NCBI GenBank assembly: GCA_007922305.1
Contig: ML677364.1
Location: forward strand, 18,622,260 to 18,686,259
Origin: Dermatemys mawii
Lineage: Eukaryota; Chordata; Testudines; Dermatemydidae
DNA length: 64,000 nucleotides
Direction of reading: 5' to 3'
Positions 1 to 12,240 of the stretch are shown one piece after another. Position numbers and translations under genes: made by a program. Each line of letters opens with the position of its first letter. Position 1 is the stretch's first letter. Below the pieces are notes generated by a model. That model had not been told where the DNA came from. It was given only the letters and a program-made list of their open reading frames with translations, and did no database searches.

Positions 1-599
1 AATGATCCATTCTTCCACTGAAACAAAAGTGTCCACAAGCCAGTTGCCCTGGTTTAACTATACCTTATTCAAAACCGATTCACGTTCTACTTATGTGATT
101 TTCTCAGGTTGACAAGTCCTCAGTGACAGTTTACATTGCAGCCATTAGGCAAAACCATAAGATTCAGAGCATTCCATCTGTCTTCTACTAGTTTACAGTC
201 TCAGGGAGCTAAAAAGACTATTAGCTTTCTCTCTCTCTCTCTACTATATTAATTAATAGGGCTGCAAACTGGAGGACTTTTAAGAAGTGTTTTCTACTGA
301 CTCTCATAATAAATTGGGCAATTTAAATGCCTAACAAATAAAACAGTTGTATTTTTTTCTTATAATTACAGGGTCAAAAGCACTTGCAAGCCTATAAATG
401 TATTTATAAAGACAAAAGCAGGAGGGAAACTGTCAAACTTGAGATTTTGCACACAACTAGAGATATAGTGAGAAGAAAGAAAGAAAGAAACATAAAAACC
501 AAATACCATGTAGCATTTGGGAAATTCTAAATGCTCTGTGTAGCCCATGGGTGGAGGTCATTCTTCTGCATTTTGTTTCTCTTATGGGACTAGCGCACA

Positions 600-832
600 T
601 TTCAGTTGATGACTGATCTACACTGCCACTTAAGTAAAAAAAATCACACACACCCCTACTCAACATAGCTTACATCAACCTAACACGGTGTCTACACCAT
701 GCTACGTTGATGGGAGATGCTCTCCTGCTGACTTACCTTCCACCTGTCAGGGAGGTGGCATATTTACAGGAGAAACTCTCCAATCCACCCATCGCGTCTT
801 CACCAGACCTGCACAGTATAAACAAGCCCTGA
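600..832. mobile_element. short non-autonomous DNA element (left of a pair)
   Basis: No coding sequence. The right end reads 'acagtataaacaagccct', which is an inverted match to the start of the next element ('agggcttgtctatact'), so this looks like a second MITE-type element abutting it. The left edge is not resolved and is set approximately. Family is not assigned. Confidence 0.35.
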
Positions 833-836
833 ATCT

Positions 837-1138
837 CAGGGCTTGTCTATACTACCAGCCAGATCGACGGGGCTGCTATCAATCCAGCAGGGGTTAATTT
901 ATCATGTCAGTATAGATGCGATAAATCAACCACAAATCACTGTAGCATCGACTCTAGTACTCTACCTCAACGACAAGTGCAAGGGGAATTGGCGGGAGAA
1001 CGTCTCCCATTGACATGCCGCAGTGAAGACACTGCGGTAAGTAGATCTAACTACATTGATTTCAGCTATGTTATTCACATAGCTGAAGTTGTGTAATTTA
1101 GATCAATCCCCCCACCCCACATAGAGTAGACCAGCCCT
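837..1138. mobile_element. MITE-like non-autonomous DNA transposon
   Basis: A stretch of about 300 bp bounded by 'cagggcttgtctatact' on the left and 'agagtagaccagccct' on the right, which are imperfect inverted repeats. There is no coding frame. Ends of the form AGGGCTTGTCTAYACT recur in turtle non-autonomous elements (recollection, not checked). No target duplication is clear. The junction with the element to the left forms a perfect 10-bp palindrome with a 3-nt spacer at 823-845. Confidence 0.55.
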
Positions 1139-1154
1139 TATTGTATCAGCAAAA

Positions 1155-1640
1155 CAATGAAGAGTCTTTGTGGAACCTTAGAGACTAAAATTTATTTAAC
1201 AAAATAATAGAATATCAGGGTTGGAAGGGACCTCAGGAGGTCATCTAGTTCAACCCCCTGCTCAAAGAAGGGCCAACCCCAACTAAATCATCCCAGCCAG
1301 GTTTTTGTCAAGCCTGGCCTTAAAAATGTCTAAGGAAGGAGATTCCACCACCTCCCTAGGTAACCCATTCCAATGCTTTACCATTTTCCTAGTGAAAAAG
1401 TTTTTTCCTAATATCCAACCTAAACCTCCCCTATGCAACTTGAGACCACTGCTTCTTGTTCTGTCATCTGCTACCACTGAACAGTCTGGATCCATCCTCT
1501 TTGGAACCAGGTAATTGAAAGCAGCTATCAAATCCCCACTCCTCAGTCTTCTCTTCTCTACCAGCTTGGGTTTTAGCCCATGAAAGCTTATGCCCAAATA
1601 AATCTGTTAGTCTCTAAAGTGCCACAAGGACTCCTTGTTG
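1155..1640 (+). mobile_element. Penelope-like 3' tail with inverted arm, interrupted by CR1
   Basis: The right arm, 1567-1640, carries the Penelope tail signature (tgaaagcttatgcccaaat, then an aatctgttagtct block) that also lies downstream of the GIY-YIG domain at 14.4 kb. The left arm, about 1155-1198, is a diverged reverse complement of the same tail (tgtggaaccttagagacta). Between them lies a CR1 3' end. I infer an inverted-tail Penelope insertion later entered by CR1, or two independent tail fragments. Confidence 0.6.
1206..1566 (-). mobile_element. CR1 LINE, 3'-terminal fragment
   Basis: Read on the minus strand, this gives the last part of CR1 ORF2, with the family's conserved C-terminal motifs MVKHWNGLPREVVESPS and DDRTRSSGLKLH (frame 1597 to 1283), followed by the untranslated end. 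On the plus strand the element opens with the diagnostic 'agggttggaagggacctcag'. CR1 is a non-LTR retrotransposon whose ORF2 encodes an AP-like endonuclease and a reverse transcriptase; neither catalytic domain survives here. The copy is strongly 5'-truncated, which is normal for CR1. It sits between the arms of a Penelope tail. Confidence 0.9.
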
Positions 1641-4600
1641 TCATTACTTCACGGGGCTTAATCAGGCTCTAGTTCAGGGATGACTCATCATTTCACCAGA
1701 GCTCCCAGTCTTGTGCTTTCCTCACTAGATTTCACCTACCTTTTAAAAAATATTTTTGTCTGCTGAGAATTTCAAACTTGTCATTGCTAGTTTACAGTCT
1801 ACTGCATTTCCCAGTATATGGCAGGGCATAAAAGTGAGCATGGGTAAAAACTGCTGACAAAAGTATCAGATAGAAATATTTGTTCTCTCTCTATTTGCTA
1901 GATTTGGCTTAATTGGTTTATCAGACAGTGCTATTAATTGTCTCTTGTGAACTGTTAATGGGACACAAATTGCATGCATGACTTCACTGCATCAATACAC
2001 AGCAGCCCACAGTGAAAGTTTTGCATAAATAGGTCATGAAAAATGCAACAAAAGAAATATGACAGATCAACTGAACAGCTTGCATAACTGCAGAAGACAG
2101 ATGTAGTACAGCTAAAAGAAATTTCAGTCTTGGAAGTTAAGGGCTACCCTTCTGAAGTGAGTGCTGTTGCACCTCAAATCATTGGTTGCCACTGAGAATG
2201 GATACATATAGGGAGACTGGGGCCTTGTCCATGTAGGTGATTGTTTGGAAACTTTGCACCATTTCACTATCCCTAGAAGAGCCAGCATTAATATAGGTGT
2301 TTATTCATCTCTAATGACTGGTCCAAGCAGTAAGTACTGCTTTATTTCAGGTCCTTCAGCAGCTTCTGTGGGGATATCATGACATCAAGCTTGCCATGGA
2401 CTATGGTTCTATAAATCTGCAGTTATACTGATTTTATTGTATGGAAGTGAAATCTGGCTATTAAGGAACAACACTGGACTGACAGTTTTTATTTGTCATC
2501 TTTGCCAACTGCTCATTATTAAGGGAGAGGACAAGATCAGAAATGAGGATATTTAAAGTCAAACTCAACAACCACCTCCATCAGTAGTGGTTCCATTTTC
2601 ACTGCTTTTTTGGTGTGGACATAATATCAGAATGGAAGACCTACAGCTTCCAAACCCTGTTTTCCCAAGGAATACCACCACATGGTCCTGGGCATCAAAA
2701 CCTTCAGTGGCATGATAATATTTCCAGTGATGGACATAAACTGAATGTCAAGCCAGATCACCTTAAAGACCTAGCCAGTGATCAATCCAGGTGGCACTCA
2801 ATCTTCAAGGAAGACCTTTAGGATTTGTCATGAGGAGTGACTGGGCCATATAAGAGGTTACTGCTTCCAACTAGCAAATTTAGTTCTTTAGGTCAAGCAG
2901 TGGAGACTCCTGCTATTAGCTCTGAAGGTTCTGAGTTCAAATCCTGATGATGATCTAATGGAGGCATTAATGTAAGGTAGGGACTGACATGTTTCTGCTC
3001 ATTTGTCTAGACTTACTCTGAGAAGAGTTAGACGATAGCATGGCTAAATGTCTGGTTCATGGCACTAAACAAACAGTACTTCAATGTAGCACATTACACA
3101 ATTTTTTCTAAAAACCAGATACAAAACTTCTCCTTGGGAAAAGAAAAAAGAGTGAGATTGAGAGAGAGAGAGAGAGAATGAACTACACATGATAGAACCT
3201 CTTCATGTTACTTAATGTGTTGCTGGAAGGTTCTCAGATAATATGGTGATGGACGTTGCATAATAATGTGAATAGATTAGAAATTCATCAAGTTAGTGTG
3301 CAAGTGGCATTAATGTGTCATGCCTCTCTATTATTAGCGGGCATTCCCTGTGGAAGAGTGGAGTCTGTTACATTTCCTGTGACTCAGCATTTCTTGGGTT
3401 TTATGGTTAGAGAGGTGGGTTTCTAATGGAGTGGATTTTTTGCTTGCTTACTTATTTTTTGTATAAGTTTCTGGTGGGTTTGGCTTTCTAATGAAATAGA
3501 AATGTATTTTGTTTATTTATTTGGGTATGAGCTTCCTGTGTGATTGATTTGCTTAAAATGGAGAAAGGAGAAAGTGTGGTCAAAGACAGTGTCCTACAGT
3601 GTGAAAAAATAAAGAACGAGCAGGTGGCTGTAATGGACAGGCACATCTCTGTATAGCTGTCTGCTGGTTTCTCTTAAGGCCCTCTTTAACATAAGCCTCC
3701 ACGCTGCACAGGCATGTGCTGATGATGGTGGCTGGTTAAGCCACTTGACTAAGGTCCCTTCCTGGGCAATACAGATGTGGGAGCAGTTATGAGGAGATCC
3801 ATAGTCCCCAGCAGAGATCTTTCTTGGCTTCACATACCCTTCTCCCCTGCCCCCTACAATCCCACATGGTCTAGGCATATCCATGAAGACCAGTCCCATT
3901 GAATGCTTTCAGATCAGTATCTTCCCCATCTTACATATGCTTTGGGCTACAAAGAAGGATATTCTCCTTTTCTGTCAGATTTCTTGAATCCACACTGATG
4001 AAGTAAAATATCTAAAGACAGAAGCTGCCTCCAGAATAAAACTCTCAGTTTTACACCCGGGGCAGCATTAGAGCAAAACCAATTTACACAAAGACTGAGC
4101 TTTGCTAGATTAAGTTTTAGACTTTTGGATGTGTATTTTCACTTTTATTTGATTGTAACCATACCTACATTTGTTTTTTTGTACTCTGGCATCATTGAAC
4201 TTATGTACTGTTATTTTTGTAATGCTTGCCTTAATCTGCAAACTACTATTTCTTTTCCCTAGTTAATAACCTTTAGATGGTTTATTTTAGGACTGGCCAC
4301 AGGCATTGTCTTTGGTGTAGGATAAGGTACCTATTGATCTGAGGTAAGTGACAGGTCTCTTAGGACTGGAAGCAAGGTGAATGTGGTATGATTTTTGGTG
4401 TAAGTGACCATTTATCACTACGTCCAGTTTGTCTGGGTGGCAAAATAGACTGGATGGTCTAAGAGGACTGTATGACTCCATGGTAGGACTGGTATAGTAA
4501 TCCAGGAGTTCACATTTGTTACTGGCTTGGTAAACTCTCATTATACAACACATCACTAGTTTGGGGCATCTGTTCTATTTTTGATGGTCTGCTCACGGTC

Positions 4601-5039
4601 ATGAGCCATTTATAGGCAGTGTGACAATTTTAATCTAAACCAACCCAATGCTGTGTTTGAACTGAAGTAATTGTTAACTCCAGTTCAGGTGGCAAGCTGC
4701 TGGATATTGTCTCTTTAAAGAAGCAAACAATCCTTTTTATTTCTGAGTGACCCAGGAGAGCACTGGACACTTCAGAAAGACAGTTCTGGGAAAATTCAGG
4801 ATGGAAAGTGTGCTGGGGTCCTCTGGTTAGGTGTAACCAAAGTGGTGAAAACCAGTGTGGGGTTGTTCTGGCAGACTGCTGGTATCAGAAGCACTCAACC
4901 AGGGCTGTACAACACAGAGATATTCAGGATACTTCATGTGTGTATGCTGGCTTTTGGTATCCAGGCAATAAGCCACAACAGCAGAACATTTAAGGCACCT
5001 GGAGTTACTGGGAAGGTGATGACAACTCCTTACTGGTCT
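1641..5039. other. unannotated AT-rich stretch
   Basis: I see no gene or clear repeat. It contains a (GA)n tract at 3160-3177. Open frames at 2615-2821, 3594-3899 (minus) and 4287-4556 (minus) have no recognisable motifs and are likely chance. Confidence 0.5.
3160..3177. repeat. (GA)n microsatellite
   Basis: About nine consecutive GA units, preceded by A/G-rich sequence. Confidence 0.9.
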
Positions 5040-5205
5040 GGATTATGCCACAAAAATGTGACAGTATTATCTCCATTGTACAGATTGGAAAACTGAGGAA
5101 GTGACTTGCCCAAGGACAGGGAGCCAGTGTCAGAGCCAAGAACAGAGGTCAAGAACTCCAATTCCAAATCTGAACCTAAATTACTAGACAACACCCTCTT
5201 AGCTT
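5040..5205 (-). repeat. MIR-like SINE fragment
   Basis: Contains 'ttgtacagattggaaaactg' and 'agtgacttgcccaagg', the reverse complement of the conserved middle of MIR/CORE-SINEs ('cctcagtttcctcatctgta...'). The orientation is minus. The ends are eroded, so the limits are approximate. Confidence 0.6.
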
Positions 5206-6879
5206 CAACTCTTTATTGGAATAATATATTATTTCTCTATTTTCATGTGCAAACATATCCATGTTTGATGACAAAGAAAGCAGATGATTTTTAAATAAAT
5301 AAAATGGTAAAAGCTATGCATTATTACCTCTCATTCCTAAACTTTAAGTGCTTAAGTGGCCATTACTCTGCATAAAGGAGCTAAGTAGGAACAACAGTGA
5401 GGGTAAATACAGTTTTAAAGAACACTTAGTTATCTGTCACGAACAAAAGAGAAAATATACAGTATTTAAAAATAATTCTAGACAAATAATATGTCATGTA
5501 TTTCTCAAGTGTTTTGCTCTCTGTTTAGAATTAAGAGGATTTCGTAAAAGCAGATGATGTGTTACTCAGCAGTTCATCTGCCCGTTGCTTATTCCTCACC
5601 TGAAATAATATTCCTTTTTGTGATATCACAATAATCCATTAGCTGTGATGGAACAAACGAAGGATTAAAAAACATGGATAAAGAATAAAAACAGATGACC
5701 TTTGTGATAGCTAGTGTTTGAATGCAAATATAATTAGAAATAAAAAGTGAAAGAGACTGTGTGTGTATCATAATATCTAAGGATTTATTTTCTAAGTTAT
5801 CACACTGTAAGTTCTCTATCATGCTTCTCCCAGCAGTGAAAACATTTGAAGGAAACTCTTTGCTGACTACAGTTGTATTTCTTGTCCCCTGTTAACAATT
5901 TCCAATTAATGAGAAAACTAAACAGAGCCTTTTGGATTTCTAAACTCCTGGCAGGCAGGTTTACTCCAAGACTGGAGTTCTTTTCTAATATACATTATGG
6001 AATGGGGTGATCATTGTCTCAGTTGACTATACAAATTAAAAACTATGTTTGAGAGTTTATGCAAAGCATATTACCACATCAGCTGCTTTGGATGGCTTCA
6101 ACTGATACTGTTATTAAATTTCATCATAATTTATCACGGAGAGTCTTCTATCAATGGTATCTTCCCTCATCCTCTCCCACTTTCAAAAAAAGTTCAAACA
6201 TAATTAGAGCTGGAAAACTAAGCACTACAAACAGTTGAATGAATTTTACAGCTTTTCCTGTTCTGAAATTATTCACATACTAGACTGATTTTTGTAAGTA
6301 CATTTGCTAATTGTTAATAGAGCTTCAAAGAACAGTTGATGCAAATACATTTCAGCCTGTGGTTTCTTGGATTGCCTTACCTGCCTTTCAATAGTCATAG
6401 GGGTGGGAACATACCACTTAAGCCACACGGTACTGTTTCTTTTTCATGAATGGATGAAAGACTATTATCAACATCAGCATGAACAGTGAATACCTTTGTT
6501 TGCATGTTAGTATGGTAAGTCACATGAAGAAGAGTCATTTCCCAGAATTCAAGTAAACAAATGCTCATTTACACAAAGCTAATAAAAAAGGGGTGGGAAC
6601 AGGTCCGTTCAAGGAACACTTAGCCAAGCACAATAATGTTAGTGAATGGGAAGGAGATATTATTATTTAGGGTGGAGGGTTTTTTTTGCCATTTGCTAAA
6701 ATTCCAATCATAATAGTGCTGGCACTATTAATCCCACATTTTAATCCTACACAAGTGACATGGAATTTTCCTATTGTCTTCAGCTGGAACAGGATCACTA
6801 GTACTGTTCATGTAAGTAATACAGAACAGAATTTATCTCTGTCCCCCTGTTGTAAGAGCCTATCAGTCTTAGTCATTTG
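5206..6879. other. unannotated AT-rich stretch
   Basis: No repeat boundary, exon-like frame or RNA gene recognised. Short frames (5348-5557, 5589-5822 minus, 6686-6946) have no motif. Confidence 0.5.
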
Positions 6880-7140
6880 CACTTACAGCACATTTCATCC
6901 GAGGATCCCAACATGTTTTACAACTATTAGGGCCTGCTCCTGTTGAAGTCTGTGGCATCTGTGGGCAGCGACCTCAAATTGCTACCCTTATGAGATGGAT
7001 AAGTATTATTTACAGGTCAATAAACAGAGACGTAAATTGGTAAAAGTCCTTTGCTCAGACCTACAGAGAAGAAATAACAGCTCACTTAGTCAAGCCCTGG
7101 AACTCTGTTCTGAGATGTAGCCCAGAGAACTACCTTAGCA
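6880..7140 (-). repeat. possible MIR-like SINE
   Basis: Order of motifs resembles the reverse of a MIR: 'acatgttttacaactatta', then 'aagtattatttacaggtcaa' and 'aaagtcctttgctcagacct'. The match is strongly diverged, so this is a tentative call. Confidence 0.35.
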
Positions 7141-7187
7141 TTTTATTTCACTGAGCAGTAATGCAAGGAACCGACAAGTCTTTATCC

Positions 7188-7854
7188 TGTAAGATATTAG
7201 CTTAAGCAGTTAGTGTATGACATAAGTTAGCAAGCATAAGACTTTAGACTTGTAACCTTTAGCATAGATAAATGGCAAAAAAGTTACCCAGAGTTTTGGG
7301 GAACTGAAAACACTTGCTTAACAGGAGAGTTTTTTTACATAATACCAGGCAACTGCAAGAATACTGACCTGAAACTAAGCTTGGATATTTTAGGATAAAC
7401 CATTGGGATATGCTTAACCACAAACTTGTCCTGGCAACGAATCGACAAGTATGTTCGTATATTAATGAAGTTAACCTATTAAGTTAGATATGGACACGAT
7501 AGGTTTGGCATTTGAATGAATATTAATGACAAGCCATAGGCCCTCTAATATGTCAGACCACCATGGATGGGTTGCCATCGGTTGATCTGGATCTGGACCA
7601 TCAGACTAGTTTGGCATGCCAGAGAAAGAGCTGGACCTTTGCCTGTTAACACGACATTTCCTAGAAAGGATGTAAGTACTTCACTCTGTGTGAGGAATGA
7701 TACAAGATAGCAAACATACAGAGTTAGGTTGATCTATTTTTATGTGGTTTGGAGCTTTTCTGTCTTGACTAATTGTGCAAATAAAAGTGGTTAAAGCTTT
7801 GCTTTGCCCTCAGTGAGAGTATCTCCATTGTGGATACCAGGGCTCCCAAACACA
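7188..7854 (+). mobile_element. LTR-like block (endogenous retrovirus type)
   Basis: Composition and layout resemble a solo LTR. It opens with TGTAAG, contains a polyadenylation signal AATAAA at 7780-7785 followed by a T/G-rich stretch, and could end at ACACA at 7854. The flanking five bases (tatcc / tattg) are only a partial match, so the ends are not proven. There is no internal gag-pol sequence. It could instead be another dispersed repeat. Confidence 0.4.
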
Positions 7855-8234
7855 TATTGAAGTGCATAACCTTAATTCTGTTGCACCTGATTCTGGGACT
7901 AGAATCCCAGAATCCCCCAGCTCTTTAAATCAGATGCAATTGAAAGTCGATATCCACCAATCACCACTAAAGAGCCAGGCTTCAGAGATTTGCTGGAGGC
8001 AATCGCAGTTGAAAAAGTGTTTGATAGTGAATAATTCCATAAAATGAAGTATACTATGGGATCCCTCTCTTGTACTTATTATTTATGATCTGATATTAAA
8101 AAAGGTGAGTCATTGTGTAGATATTCTGCATGTGACTTAGGCTCCTTAATCACTGAGGTTTTTTTGAAAAATTTAAGCAGTTTCTTTTACTAAAACTTTA
8201 CAGAGTTAAAACAAATAAGTGTATAATAAGTTAA

Positions 8235-9645
8235 ACCAATGATATACCTGAGCTACATCAATGATATTTTAATCTCTGGACTGATGACCTAAACTCCCTC
8301 AGATTTCCCCCAACCTAAACTCCCTCAGATTTCCCCCAACTTCAGTAACCACCACCCATCAATTAACCTCTCTCTAGAACACTCCCACACCGGCACCAAC
8401 TTCTTCAACACCATGATCAGTTTCAGTAATGGAACTCTACATATAGCTATATACAAGAAACCTGCGGATCACCACATGTACCTTCACAGGTACAGCAATC
8501 CCCGCAAACACACCAAGAAATCTGTTATCTACAGCCAGGCACTCAGATACCACAGAATATACTCTGTGGAGAAAATCTGGGATATACACCTTAAAACACT
8601 TAAAACCGTCTTCACCAAACAAGGACACTCCACCAGAGAAGTAAATTGTATCATGGTAGGGGTCACCCAAATACCCCAAGAGAACCTGCTTTGATACAGA
8701 AATAAAACCTCCTTCCAACCACACACCACTAGCTGTCACCTACCACTCCATACTGGAACCCATATGGGGTATCACCAAATAATTACAACTCATATTCAAT
8801 TGGGAACACACCCTGAAAGAAATTGTTCCTGAACCCCCTCTTCTGATCTTCAAACAACCCCCTAACCTCTCCACATTCTTTATCAGAAGAAAAGTTCCTC
8901 AAAGACCAGAACATACCAACTCAAAATGGCACTAGGCCCTGCCAGAACAACAGATGCAAAACCCATAGCCATGTTTCCACTGCTAAATGATCCAAAAAAA
9001 ACCCACAACACACATTTAAAGATTCAGAGATCCTACACATGTATCGCAGCATGTGGTGTTCCCCATCCAATGCACTAAATGCTCCAACAACTATGTAGTG
9101 AATGTCTTGTTTCACTCACACTCTCAAATGAACTCACACAGAATATGATAAATGACAAAAACATCATATTACCCATCTATGAACACTTGTCACAAAGTGA
9201 TCACTCTATACCTGACCTCTCAATCCTCATCCTCAAACAAAATCTGCACAGCGCCTTCAAAAGGTGAGCATGGAACCTTAAATTCATAACTTCGTTAGAT
9301 TCTAAAAAACATGGACTTAATAGAGACACTGGATTTATTACAAAAATCTATAAACCACTGAATCCATCCCCAGACTCCCCACCCCCTTTTCTCCACTATG
9401 ACTGGAGAGGTGTTAACAGGCCACTTCACCTAGAATGATCCTGTGAAATGTGTGTTAACTACTTATTCTAAACAATTTGTTATGCCTTGTATTTAGCTGT
9501 GACGCTCTGAGCATATTTCCCAGACCTGAAGGAAGACCTTGGTGTAAGTTCAAAAACTTGTCTCACCAGCAGAAGTTAGTCCAATAAAATATATTACCCT
9601 GTTTCTCTAATATTATGGGACGAACATGGCTACAACTACACTGCA
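8235..9645 (+). mobile_element. Penelope-like retroelement, decayed
   Basis: Reading plus-strand frames in order gives pieces of a Penelope-like polyprotein. First comes an RT palm remnant SYINDILIS (about 8251), matching the YIDDIL active-site region with D changed to N. Next is the RT C-terminal segment GTLHIAIYKKPADHHMY to IYSQALRYHRIYS (8413-8580). The linker C-rich segment follows near 8940. A GIY-YIG-region remnant FPIQCTKCSNNYV lies near 9060, and the C-terminal HGLNRDTGFIT lies near 9310. Stops and frameshifts occur throughout, so it is dead. Penelope-like elements encode an RT related to telomerase plus a GIY-YIG endonuclease. An untranslated 3' part ending near 9645 ('aacatggctacaactaca') resembles the terminus of a different Penelope subfamily from the one at 13.5 kb. 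Confidence 0.75.
8288..8339. repeat. 26-bp exact tandem duplication
   Basis: A 26-bp unit beginning cctaaactccctcag occurs twice without a gap (8288-8313 and 8314-8339), inside the RT part of the Penelope relic. The duplication shifts the reading frame. Confidence 0.95.
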
Positions 9646-9689
9646 TATAATAGTAACACTCATGATATTAATATATTGCATTTATACAA

Positions 9690-9900
9690 TACATATTTAT
9701 GATGCTCTCAAAATGCTTTACAAACAATTAGGTCTCACAGCTTCCTTCTATTATAGCAGTGATGAATAAAATAAGGCAGAGTGACATGTCAAAAGTCAAA
9801 CAGGTGATTAGCAAAAGAGTTGAGAACAAAATCCAGCTGACCCGTTTTCAAGTTACTGTACCTGCTCTAATCACTACTATTTATACCGTGGTAAAACCCA
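9690..9900 (-). repeat. MIR-like SINE fragment
   Basis: Contains 'atgctttacaaacaatta', then 'aataaggcagagtgacatg' and 'gtcaaacaggtgattagca'. This is the reverse order of MIR core and tail motifs (loss of the usual 'gaggcacagag' is partial). Limits approximate. Confidence 0.5.
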
Positions 9901-11689
9901 AATTGTCAAAGGAATAGTACTGCACTAACTCAGACAAGACACAGTCCTGCTCCAAAGAGCTTAGAAGAAAGACAACAGACATTGCAAAAGGTTTGAGGTG
10001 ATATAAGGAGATTATCTAAGCCTTGTTATGAGAGTTAGAAAAATAAATAAATAAAATAATCTAACTATTGTACTCATGTTAATGTATTATCCCACAATTC
10101 CCATTAAAGTGAATGGACTGGTCACAAAGTCTTTCAATTTCTCAGCAAGCTGTAGTGATGAAATGCACCAACAGAGCCTAGCTGGATATTGCCTCTGCAT
10201 ATCAAGATGTTATTGCGTGAATGATGAACCATAAAAATAATTTACAGAAATCTGACAGACCGTGCTGTCAGCCTCTCTTACAAGTGATTGTAGACCTTAA
10301 TGATTGCAATTAGAAGCCCCTGATCGTAACCACATTGCAATCACTCTTTGTTGTAATACACTCTTGATTTTGTCTAGATGATTAGAATGGTAAGAATTCA
10401 TACCTGAGGATATTGTACACACATTTACCATTTACAAAAGAAAAGCAGAACTTTCACTATGGATCTCCAAAGAATTTGCTAGGACAAGATGAAAGATTTA
10501 TGAACAAAACAAGTCTTATCAGAACAGTATAAAAACAGAAAATACTAATTCCTTGTAATAATGTTTTTCGATATCTACTGTTTTCAAAGCTGCAGTGTTC
10601 TACAATGTATTTTTATTTGTGACCCTCATGTGCAATCCCCATTTTTATTTTATCTCTAACAATTTCATAAATTTTCCTTATTTCTTTAATGACAGGTTTT
10701 ATTACTTCCTTACTGTGTTATGTCACTTTGTCCTCTACTCTTTGTATTGTTGAAGATGGCAATAAAATATAATGAACATGAAGAAGATAGACTTTTAGTT
10801 CTTAAGGAGTCACAAGACTGACTCTCTGTACTGGCAAGTCAACAATAACATAATACAGCTCACAACTAAACTGGTAGACAATTTGAGAGAACAGAGCAAA
10901 TTGAAAAATTCCAGTTCTCTTATAAATCTTTTATTGGTCCTTGAAATGTGATCTGACTATCTTATTGACAATCACTGCAACTGATATCAGTAGGTATTCA
11001 TCGGCTAGATTAACTTTGAACATTTGTGGGTTTCATGTGAAGAAAAGAAGAGTCCTCCACTTATTTTTCATCTCTCAGTTCCCACTGCAAATCACAGCAG
11101 TTCCTTATGTACCATACTGTGCATTATGAGGCCTTTCTGTACATTGCACACTGACAGACTTCCCTTTGGGTCATATAGGGCAATTGACCATACTATCTTA
11201 AGCAGCAGCACTACCTAAAGCATGATTCACAGTCTGAACACCACAACCATCCCTCATTTCTCCTCTCTGGCAACTTGCAGACCACAGAACTTGACTTGAG
11301 GCATCCAGCCTCTCAAAAAATGTTGCTATGGTAATTTGCTAGCCAACTACCACATCCTCATAACAAGTACTGCTGCTAAATTAAACTTTTAAAAAAATTA
11401 TCCACGAATGCTGAGTGAAAATTACTCAAAATTTCTAGACTTTTCATAGATCTTAATACATATCAGTGAATCTATAAAAAGGACATACTGAGACGCAAGT
11501 ATATTTGTGCCATGGTGCTGCTGCACTCCTGCAGGTGTACTGCATACTGGTCTAATTACTCAAACATACCGATTCTCACAAATTTATCATGAGAGGTGCA
11601 ATTTGTAAGTGAAATTAAGCCTGACTCATGATCTCGCGATAGAACTCTCAAATCTCAGCGTTGTTTTCTATTGGTGTGATTCTCATGAA
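9901..11689. other. unannotated AT-rich stretch
   Basis: No gene or clear element seen. An AAAT-type short tract lies near 10030-10055. Frames at 10941-11218 lack recognisable motifs. Confidence 0.5.
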
Positions 11690-12240
11690 GCTTCTCATTT
11701 TGCCCAAGTACTGCAGCCCCACCAGGGTGAGCTCCATCTCCTCCTCCAGAACCAATACAGCAGCTTGGTGAACAGCACTAGCAGCCCGCCCATGACTACC
11801 ACTTGGCTTACTCTGGGTGGGTCTGTGCCTCCTCCTCCCCTGGCCCGGCCCAGGGAGCGGACTCTGAGCCCAGCCACCACTGCTGCCTCTGCTGGGCAGG
11901 AGGCTCTGCTGTACCTAGTTGGCCGGGCCATGTTCCCCTGGCCCCTGTGCAGGCTGGGCCTGCCTCTGACCACATCCCAGATCAGGCCTGGCTCCACCCA
12001 CTCCATCCTGAGCCCTAGCCCCTACCTTCACAACTCAGACCAGGCCTGCCTCCTACACCCCCCACCCCAAGGCTTACCTCCTCCACCTCAATCCTACCTC
12101 ACCCCATGCAGATGCCTAATCTCCCCTTACCCCAGAGCCAGGCCTATCCCTCCACATGCACACTCAGGGGCTTAACCCTACTCCCTACTCCAGGGCCTAA
12201 CCCTCTCTCCTCCAGCCTATTCCCCACACTCACACACCAT
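11690..12240. repeat. GC-rich, C-run low-complexity block
   Basis: An abrupt shift to GC-rich sequence dominated by CCC, CCACCCC and TCCTCC runs, giving proline/serine-rich frames on both strands (188 codons at 11609-12175 plus; 103 codons at 11695-12006 minus). It resembles the C-rich interiors of the non-autonomous elements at 20.4 and 26.9 kb in composition, but I could not find matching terminal repeats. Probably the core of another such element; not a gene. Confidence 0.4.

Noticed and set aside
3594..3899. 101-codon minus frame
   Set aside because: No signal peptide, domain or splice context that I can support.
11609..12175. 188-codon proline-rich frame
   Set aside because: Produced by C-run composition; opposite strand is also open for 103 codons and there is no domain or conserved motif.
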